Assembly: GCA_041685075.1 (NCBI GenBank)
Contig: JAWLGN010000115.1
Location: 1-16,092 of the forward strand
DNA length: 16,092 bases
Direction: 5' to 3'
Source: JAMCRM01 sp041685075
GTDB lineage: Bacteria; Acidobacteriota; Terriglobia; Bryobacterales; Bryobacteraceae
Both the position numbers and the translations under genes were made by a program. Shown here piece after piece: positions 8,030-13,240 of the stretch. The first letter of the stretch is position 1. Every line of letters starts with the position of its first letter. The notes beneath the pieces are model-generated. The model saw nothing but the letters and a program-made list of their open reading frames with translations. It had not been told where the DNA came from and did no database searches.

Positions 8030-8060
8030 TATTTTGTTAGCTAACCCGCTCTCGGGAGAG
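8030..8060 (+). promoter_or_regulatory. AT-rich leader with a perfect palindrome before the S41 peptidase gene
   Basis: The 118 bases between the small gene and the peptidase are GC-rich except for a short AT-rich stretch around 8020-8044. It contains TATTTT at 8030-8035, which could serve as a -10 box, immediately followed by the perfect 10-base palindrome GTTAGCTAAC at 8036-8045. No good -35 box is seen at the right distance. Next, CTCTC-GG-GAGAG (8049-8060) could form a small hairpin containing the peptidase Shine-Dalgarno. These are plausible promoter, operator and translation signals, but no experiment or comparison supports them here. Confidence 0.25.
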
Positions 8061-8067
8061 TGAGCCG

Positions 8068-9615
8068 ATGGTCCGGATACGCATTCTCTGTTTAATGATC
8101 GCGGCAGTCCTCTGCCATCCGGCGCCGCAGACCGGCGCGGGGCGGGCAACGGAATCCGACCTGCGCCACAGCCTGGAGTCCTTTGCCCGAGTCTACGCGT
8201 TAGTGGAAGAGCACTTCGCCGATCCGGTCTCTCCCGACCAGATCATCTATCACGGCGCCATCCAGGGCATGCTGCGCACCCTCGACCCGCACTCCAATTT
8301 CCTGGACCCCAAGACCTACCAATTGCTCCAGCAGGACCAGCGGGGGCACTACTACGGCGTGGGCATGGAGATCAGCATGGACGGTCCCTCGGTGATCGTC
8401 ACCGAACCGTTCCCGGGCTCCCCGGCTCTGCGCGCCGGCGTACGCCGCGGCGACGTGATCGTCGAAATCGACCACCAGAGCGCCAAGGGGCTCGATTCCT
8501 CCCAGGCGGCCGACCGGCTGAAAGGCCCGCGCGGCACCCAGGTGCATCTGGCGGTTGCCCGCGAGGGCGTCGAGGAGCCCATCTCGTTCAACATCACCCG
8601 CGACGGCATCTCGCGCACCGACGTGGACGGCTTCTGGCTCAAACCGGGCATTGCCTACCTGCGCATCCGCTCCTTCAGCAACCAGAACACCGGCGAGGAG
8701 GTGGAGGCGAAGTTCGAGGAACTGGGCGAGGACAACATCAAGGGCCTGTTGCTCGATCTGCGGGATAACCAGGGCGGGCTGGTAAGCGAATCGGTGGCGG
8801 TGGCGGGCCGCTTCCTCCAGAAGGGCCAAACGGTGGTTTCGCACCGCGGGCGCGCCTCGGCCGAGCAGGTCTTCCGCGCGCACGGCCAGGCGGCCCATCG
8901 CACCTACCCCATCGTGGTGATGGTGAACCGCTTCTCCGCCTCGGCCGCCGAAATCGTGGCCGGCGCGCTGCAGGACCACGACCGCGCCTGGGTGATCGGG
9001 GAAAGCACCTTCGGCAAGGGACTGGTGCAGGCGCAGTACCCGCTTTCCGAAGGCGCCGCCCTGCTGCTGACCATCGCCCGCTACTACACTCCCAGCGGGC
9101 GGCTCATCCAGCGCGACTACGAGCACATGTCCTTCTTCGACTACGCCTATCGCCGCGGCGAGTCGCGCAACATCAAGGACGAGAAGCGCACCGACGCCGG
9201 CCGCACCGTCTACGGCGGCAACGGCATCGCACCCGACGAGAAGTACGAACCGCCCAAGCCCACCGCCTTCCAGCGGCGCGTTTTCGGCCGCCTGGCATTC
9301 TTCCACTTCGCCAACCGTTACTTCGGCGGGCGCACCCCCAAGCTGCCCCCGGACTGGAAGCCGGGCGAGGAGGATCTGCTGCGGTTCAAGGAGTTTCTGC
9401 CGCAGAGGGGCATCACCCTCACCGACGCCGAGTTCGAAGAGAACCGCCAGTGGGTGGAAGAGCAACTGCGCTTTGAGATGTACCAGCGGGCCTACGACCG
9501 GCGGGCTGCCGAGCGGATGCACGTCGAGGACGACCGGCTCGTGAGCATGGCGATTGAAAGCTTGCCCACCGCGCAGGCGCTGCTCGACGATCTGCGGGTG
9601 GCGCAGCGCAACTGA
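8068..9615 (+). CDS. Secreted S41-family C-terminal processing peptidase with PDZ domain (CtpA/Prc type)
   Basis: This 515-residue serine protease would cleave proteins near exposed C-termini in the periplasm. Residues 1 to about 27 look like a signal peptide (MVRIRILCLMIAAVLC then PAPQTGAGRA). A helical region (about 30-90) is followed by a PDZ domain (about 95-170: YGVGMEI, PGSPALRAGVRRGDVIVEIDH). The peptidase core has GIAYLRIRSFSNQ, LLLDLRDNQGGL, NRFSASAAEIVAGAL with Ser292, and STFGKGLVQ with Lys317, the expected Ser-Lys dyad 25 residues apart. Residues 350-515 form a long charged tail with aromatic stretches (FGRLAFFHFANRYF) and low similarity to the standard core. ATG at 8068 has GGGAGAG upstream. 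The phosphopantetheinyl transferase gene begins four bases after its stop. The catalytic residues are intact, so activity is expected; the substrate is unknown. Confidence 0.93.
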   Translation: MVRIRILCLMIAAVLCHPAPQTGAGRATESDLRHSLESFARVYALVEEHFADPVSPDQIIYHGAIQGMLRTLDPHSNFLDPKTYQLLQQDQRGHYYGVGMEISMDGPSVIVTEPFPGSPALRAGVRRGDVIVEIDHQSAKGLDSSQAADRLKGPRGTQVHLAVAREGVEEPISFNITRDGISRTDVDGFWLKPGIAYLRIRSFSNQNTGEEVEAKFEELGEDNIKGLLLDLRDNQGGLVSESVAVAGRFLQKGQTVVSHRGRASAEQVFRAHGQAAHRTYPIVVMVNRFSASAAEIVAGALQDHDRAWVIGESTFGKGLVQAQYPLSEGAALLLTIARYYTPSGRLIQRDYEHMSFFDYAYRRGESRNIKDEKRTDAGRTVYGGNGIAPDEKYEPPKPTAFQRRVFGRLAFFHFANRYFGGRTPKLPPDWKPGEEDLLRFKEFLPQRGITLTDAEFEENRQWVEEQLRFEMYQRAYDRRAAERMHVEDDRLVSMAIESLPTAQALLDDLRVAQRN

Positions 9616-9619
9616 GTCC

Positions 9620-10315
9620 ATGGACGCCTGGCGCCCGCCCGCGGGCGGCCTCCCCTGGCAGCCGGATGCCGTGCACGTGTGGCTGGCCATGATGCCCGAG
9701 GGCGATCGCCCCGTCGCCCATGCGCTCTCGGCGGCCGAACGGGAACGCGCCGCGCGCTTCCGCTTCGAGCGCCACCGCGCCGAGTACATCCACCACCACG
9801 AGGCCTTGCGGGAGATTCTTTCCGGCTACACCGGAGCGCCGCCGGAGAGCGTGGCGCTGGCCTATGGGGAAAAGGGCAAGCCGGCGCTCGACCCTCCCGC
9901 CGCCTGGCGCTTCAATCTCTCCCATAGCGGTCCAGCGGCGCTGGTGGCGGTAGCGCACGAAATCGAAGTGGGGGTGGATATCGAGCGAATCCGCCCGCTG
10001 GCGCATGCCGAGGCCATAGCCGCGCGCTTCTTCGCCCCGGCCGAGTGCGCCGCCCTCCGGGGCCTGCCGCCGGAGCAGCGCGAAGCGGCGTTCTTCGCCT
10101 GCTGGACGCGTAAAGAGGCGCTTCTCAAGGCCTCCGGCGACGGTCTCTCCCGCCCCCTTTCCTCCTTCGCGGTGCCGGTGGATCCGGCCGCCGCCGGACC
10201 CTGGCGCGTGGAGGGGTTTACCCTAACAGCCCTGCCCGCACCGCCCGGCTATGCCGCCGCCCTGGCCGCCGCCGGTTCCCTGCCTCCCTTGCGCCGCTGG
10301 CGATTCCAGCGCTAA
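9620..10315 (+). CDS. Sfp-type 4'-phosphopantetheinyl transferase
   Basis: This 231-residue enzyme would transfer the phosphopantetheine arm of coenzyme A to a serine of an acyl or peptidyl carrier protein. Family marks appear in order: RFRFERHRAEYIHHHEALREIL (about 47-67), YGEKGKPAL (82-90), FNLSHSG (98-104), GVDIE (118-122, Mg2+ and CoA binding) and FFACWTRKEALLKASGDGL (158-176, the W-x3-E-x3-K motif). This size and motif set fit the two-lobed Sfp/Gsp type, often used for polyketide or nonribosomal synthesis, rather than AcpS. No carrier protein or synthase is nearby, so its target lies elsewhere. The ATG at 9620 is four bases after the peptidase stop; the in-frame sequence upstream of it is shadow of the peptidase gene. 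The Shine-Dalgarno is weak, consistent with coupling. Confidence 0.92.
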   Translation: MDAWRPPAGGLPWQPDAVHVWLAMMPEGDRPVAHALSAAERERAARFRFERHRAEYIHHHEALREILSGYTGAPPESVALAYGEKGKPALDPPAAWRFNLSHSGPAALVAVAHEIEVGVDIERIRPLAHAEAIAARFFAPAECAALRGLPPEQREAAFFACWTRKEALLKASGDGLSRPLSSFAVPVDPAAAGPWRVEGFTLTALPAPPGYAAALAAAGSLPPLRRWRFQR

Positions 10316-10346
10316 GGTTTCTCCGCCATCCGCCGATCTATAAGGT

Positions 10347-11402
10347 TTGGAACGCACCCTCACCCAAGAGGAAATCGACGCCGTATTCAGCGCCACCGGC
10401 ACCGGCGAGGAACTGCGGGTACCGGTGCTCTACAACTTCGGGCGCTCGGACCGCATCCCCAAGCCGCAGGTCAAGGCCATCCAGAACCTCTACGAGAACT
10501 TCGCCCGCGACCTGACCATCGCCTTTTCCGCCTACCTGCGGGATTACGTAGTGATCAACATCATTTCGGTGGAGCAGATCGCCTATGCGGAGTTCCTGGA
10601 GAGCCTGCCTTCCCCCACCTGCCTGGTCAGCATGCGGGTGCAGCCCTTCGGCGAACTCTCGGTGCTCGAGCTGAGCCCTTCGGTCTGCTCCGCGGTGGTG
10701 GAGATCCTGATGGGGGGCCATGCCAAACAACCCACCCAGCTCAACCGCAAGCTCACCGAAATCGAACAGAGCGTGCTCGATGGCCTCATCCGGCTGATTC
10801 TGACCAACCTGAAGGCGGCCTGGCGGACCGTGCACGAGGTGGATTTCGAGGTGGACAGCCAGGAGTCGGACCCGCAGGTCTTTCGCGTTCTGGCACCCAA
10901 CGATGGAGTGGTTGCCGTGGCCATCGAGGTCCGGGTGGGCGAGAACGTGGGGATGATGAACATCGGGATGAACTCCTTGACGGCGACCCGGCTGCGGGAG
11001 AAGTTCGACCACAACAAGTCCTACAAAAAGGTGGCGGGAGAGGAGGAGCAACTCGAGCGGTTGCGCCTGTTCCAGCGCTCCCTGCTGGAGGTGGAGGCGT
11101 TTCTGCCGGGTGCGCCGCTGAACGTACAGGACCTGTTGGATCTCGAGGTGGGAGACATCGTCATCCTGGACGTACCGATGGACGCCTCGGCGGATTTGCT
11201 ATTCAACCAGCGAGCCAAGTTCCGGGGGCAGGTGGTGAGCACCGGGATCAAGCGCGGCTTTTTGGTGGAGAGCCGGGTGGATCAGGATACCGACTCGGTC
11301 CCACGCAACAGGCGCGCGGACGTTCAACGCGGCTTCGCGGCAGAGGCGGCATCGCCAGGCACCGAGCCTGCAGAGGACACGGAGCCGCAGCCGGCGACAT
11401 GA
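10347..11402 (+). CDS. fliM: Flagellar motor switch protein FliM, TTG start
   Basis: This 351-residue protein is part of the C-ring at the cytoplasmic face of the flagellar motor and binds phosphorylated CheY to reverse rotation. The N-terminus reads LTQEEIDAVFSATG (5-18), matching the conserved CheY-P binding peptide (LSQ.EIDALL). The middle domain runs about 37-230 (FGRSDRIPKPQVKAIQNLYENF, ...SPSVCSAVVEILMGG). A C-terminal SpoA/FliN-like domain spans about 240-315 (LLDLEVGDIVILDVPMDASA, FRGQVVSTGIKRGFLVES). Residues 315-351 are an acidic/Ala/Pro tail. The only reasonable start is the TTG at 10347, because a TAA lies two codons upstream in frame and the next candidate would remove the N-terminal motif; AAGG precedes the TTG by only one base. 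No other flagellar genes sit beside it. It converges with cheX. Confidence 0.95.
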   Translation: MERTLTQEEIDAVFSATGTGEELRVPVLYNFGRSDRIPKPQVKAIQNLYENFARDLTIAFSAYLRDYVVINIISVEQIAYAEFLESLPSPTCLVSMRVQPFGELSVLELSPSVCSAVVEILMGGHAKQPTQLNRKLTEIEQSVLDGLIRLILTNLKAAWRTVHEVDFEVDSQESDPQVFRVLAPNDGVVAVAIEVRVGENVGMMNIGMNSLTATRLREKFDHNKSYKKVAGEEEQLERLRLFQRSLLEVEAFLPGAPLNVQDLLDLEVGDIVILDVPMDASADLLFNQRAKFRGQVVSTGIKRGFLVESRVDQDTDSVPRNRRADVQRGFAAEAASPGTEPAEDTEPQPAT

Positions 11403-11415
11403 GCCGCGGACCCGG

Positions 11416-11580
11416 CTAGTCGCCCGACCGGGCTGGTTCAACGCGGTTGTGGGTACGGGGGCGCCGGTGGTTGCCTCGGTCCCCGCCTAGTCGCCGGGAC
11501 CGGGCCGGTTCAACGCAGTGGGAGCACGGAGGCGCCGGTGGTTGCCCCGCCTAGTCGCCGGGACCGGGTTTGTTCTGCGC
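11416..11580. repeat. Imperfect tandem repeats between fliM and cheX
   Basis: Three copies of a related unit begin at 11416, 11487 and 11551. Copies 1 and 2 (71 and 64 bases) share CTAGTCGCC, GGTTCAACGC and the 16-base block GGCGCCGGTGGTTGCC (11460-11475 and 11531-11546); copy 1 has about seven extra bases near its end. Copies 2 and 3 begin with the same 18 bases, CTAGTCGCCGGGACCGGG. Copy 3 is partial and its CTA is the reverse complement of the cheX stop codon, so it lies within the 3' end of cheX. The spacing is not a multiple of three. The repeats fill the gap between the two convergent genes and look like slipped or duplicated 3'-end sequence; no T-rich terminator is seen. Function, if any, is unknown. 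Confidence 0.85.
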
Positions 11581-12081
11581 ACGGCTGGGCGCCAGGCAGA
11601 CCCGGATCTCGATCTGCTCGTCGTCGCTGAAAAACGGAACCACGGTCCACTCGTCTGCGCCGTTGCGGAAGTTGAAGTTGCGCCCGTAGACCACCGAGGG
11701 GATGCTCAGCCCCAGCGGGCCCGTGCGCGATTCCACCAGGGTCTTGAAGCTGCCCACGATCATGTTGGTCAGCTCCGCCACGGCATCGAGCACCTCGTGG
11801 TCCACCGACTGGTACTCCGTCATCAGGAGGCGAGAGGCCAACCGGCAGGCACACTCGGGACTGCAAATGATGCTGCCCGCGCCCGTCCACGTACCGGCCA
11901 GCCCGATCAGCGACATAACACCCGCCGCCGACCCCAGCACGTTCTTCTGCACGTACGGCTCGCCCGGTGTGGCCTCGATTCCCAGCATGGTCGTGAAGAC
12001 CTCCTGGCACGCCGCCGTAACGTTATGCACGATCTCGTCCCGGTCCAGGACCAATCCCGATGACGGGTTGCTGTTATCCAC
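11551..12081 (-). CDS. cheX: Chemotaxis phosphatase CheX family protein
   Basis: This 176-residue protein of the CheC/CheX/FliY phosphatase family would remove the phosphate from CheY-P in the cytoplasm and shorten the motor signal. The key segment is DAVAELTNMIVGSFKTLV (99-116), containing the E-x2-N active-site motif Glu103-Asn106, followed by a Gly at 110 as in CheX. One motif copy is present, as in CheX; CheC and FliY usually have two. The flanking sequence, NVLGSAAGVMSLIGLAGTWTGAGSI (48-71) and PSVVYGRNFNF, fits the beta-rich family fold. The preferred start is GTG at 12081, with GGAG five bases upstream and just after the cheY stop. A TTG at 12099 with GGAG seven bases upstream would add six residues and overlap cheY. 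It follows cheY directly, so the pair is almost certainly one operon. Confidence 0.85.
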   Translation of the reverse strand: MDNSNPSSGLVLDRDEIVHNVTAACQEVFTTMLGIEATPGEPYVQKNVLGSAAGVMSLIGLAGTWTGAGSIICSPECACRLASRLLMTEYQSVDHEVLDAVAELTNMIVGSFKTLVESRTGPLGLSIPSVVYGRNFNFRNGADEWTVVPFFSDDEQIEIRVCLAPSRAQNKPGPGD

Positions 12082-12091
12082 CAAAGCTCCG

Positions 12092-12466
12092 TTACCCAAG
12101 GTATTTCTCCAGCCTGCCTTTGATCTGGTCGGCAGTAAAAGGTTTGCGCAGGTATCCGGAGGCCCCCAGCCGGACCGCCTCGATAACCTTGCTCTGGCCG
12201 CCCTCGGTGCTGATAACGAAGACAGGGACGTCTTTCCACTCGTCGTTGGCCTTCACCTGGCCGAGCAACTGCAGCCCGTCCATGTTGGGCATGTTCATAT
12301 CGGTCAGGATCAACCCCACTTTGTGCGACCGGAGCACTGCCAGCGCCTCCAGGCCGTCGCCTGCCTCGTATACGTTGCCCAGGTTGAATCCGGCTTGCCG
12401 GAGCGTGCGTTGCAGAATCTTGCGAATCGCCAGCGAGTCGTCGACTATCAGCAGATCTGGAAACAT
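12092..12466 (-). CDS. cheY: CheY-like single-domain response regulator
   Basis: This is a 124-residue receiver domain with no output domain. Asp9-Asp10 form the acidic pocket (LLIVDDS), Asp56 in LILTDMNMPNMDG is the phosphoryl site, Ser86-Thr87 (VFVISTEGG) is the switch position, and Lys108 (LRKPF) is the conserved lysine. Helix 1 is SLAIRKILQRTL. The protein should carry phosphate from a histidine kinase to FliM. The ATG at 12466 is chosen because GAGG lies five bases upstream and the domain begins here. Two further ATGs at 12484 and 12496 have no Shine-Dalgarno. cheX follows on the same strand within about 10 bases, giving a kinase output and its phosphatase together. No CheA gene is in the window. 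It could also serve another pathway than chemotaxis. Confidence 0.92.
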   Translation of the reverse strand: MFPDLLIVDDSLAIRKILQRTLRQAGFNLGNVYEAGDGLEALAVLRSHKVGLILTDMNMPNMDGLQLLGQVKANDEWKDVPVFVISTEGGQSKVIEAVRLGASGYLRKPFTADQIKGRLEKYLG

Positions 12467-12553
12467 TCGAGCCTCGTCTCTCATATCGGACGACATCGCC
12501 CGGGGCTTGAGGGCGGAGTAACGGCGGGAGGGCCGTGCGCATCCCTGTAGCCG

Positions 12554-12560
12554 AGGAGGT
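12554..12560 (+). promoter_or_regulatory. Strong Shine-Dalgarno that fixes a TTG start
   Basis: AGGAGGT at 12554-12560 lies five bases before a TTG at 12566, the normal distance. No ATG or GTG in the same frame nearby explains the signal peptide that follows. This makes TTG the probable start of the M48-like gene. The 99-base gap to the divergent cheY start (12466) must hold promoters for both genes; I see no box good enough to name. Confidence 0.7.
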
Positions 12561-12565
12561 GTACT

Positions 12566-13240
12566 TTGCGATACGCGGCGCTCCTGTGCGCGGCCGGCCT
12601 GTTGACCGCCGCCGATATCTCGTTCAGTGAAAAAGAGATCGCGATGGGCAAGGTGCTGGCGGAGGAAGTCAAGCGGGAGTACACGCTTTCGCGCGACGCG
12701 GAGGCCCGGGAACGCCTGGCCCGCCTGGGCGAGCGTCTGGCGCAGGCCGCCGGGATGCCTCCCCTGACCTTCGAGCTTCTGGGCGCCTCCGACCCGGTGG
12801 CCGGGGGTCTTCCCGGCGGCTACATCTACATCAGCGCCGGGGCTGCCGCACGCGCGGAGACCGAGGCCGAACTGGCCGCCCTGCTGGCACACCAGATAGC
12901 GCATATCGCGGCGCGCCACAGCCTCAAAGGCCAGCCGGGGAGGCTTCCAGCGAGGCCGCCCGAGGCGCCGCTGGTGATCATTCACCAAGGTGGCTGGTTA
13001 GGCGCCTGCCCGCTCAGCGGCTTCTACGTCCCCCTCGGGCTCCAGCCGCAACGGCAGCAATTCGAGCAGGAAGCCGACACTCTGGCCGCGGACTATCTGC
13101 GGGCCGCGGGCTTCGACCCGGAAGCGGCCGTCGATATCGTTGCGAAGATCGCCTCCCGCCCGCTGAAGGCAGCTCTCCCTGGGGATGGAGCGCCGCCGCC
13201 CCCCTCGCTGCGGAGGCCGGCCCGCGGCGGCCGTCGTTAG
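12566..13240 (+). CDS. Exported M48-like metallopeptidase homologue with HQxxH in place of HExxH
   Basis: This 224-residue protein starts at a TTG with a perfect Shine-Dalgarno. Residues 1 to about 16 are a likely signal peptide (MRYAALLCAAGLLTAA). The body follows the M48 layout seen in BepA/Ste24-like proteins. It has an Ile-Met-Gly-Lys helix (EIAMGKVLAEEVKREY), then LTFELLGASDPVAGGLPGGYIYIS (67-90). Next comes AELAALLAHQIAHIAARHS (101-119), where the zinc motif is His109-Gln110-x2-His113, and EQEADTLAADYLRAAGFDP (167-185), with Glu169 as the usual third zinc ligand. The catalytic glutamate is Gln (CAG for GAG), so zinc binding may survive but hydrolysis probably does not. The tail is Pro/Arg-rich and there is no TPR domain. 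It may be a pseudo-protease or a recently changed copy. It ends overlapping the phosphatase stop. Confidence 0.8.
   Translation: MRYAALLCAAGLLTAADISFSEKEIAMGKVLAEEVKREYTLSRDAEARERLARLGERLAQAAGMPPLTFELLGASDPVAGGLPGGYIYISAGAAARAETEAELAALLAHQIAHIAARHSLKGQPGRLPARPPEAPLVIIHQGGWLGACPLSGFYVPLGLQPQRQQFEQEADTLAADYLRAAGFDPEAAVDIVAKIASRPLKAALPGDGAPPPPSLRRPARGGRR

Noticed and set aside
8200..9789. A 529-codon minus-strand open frame opposite the S41 peptidase gene
   Set aside because: It is opposite a gene with intact Ser-Lys dyad and PDZ domain; its product is a repetitive GC-driven reading with no family marks.
11416..11580. The repeats as a CRISPR array
   Set aside because: There are only three diverged units, without uniform repeats separated by unique spacers of constant length, and no cas gene is present.
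12482..12988. Extending the response regulator gene upstream to 12988
   Set aside because: The extra residues cross the start of the divergent M48-like gene, have no similarity to a receiver domain, and the ATG at 12466 has a proper Shine-Dalgarno.
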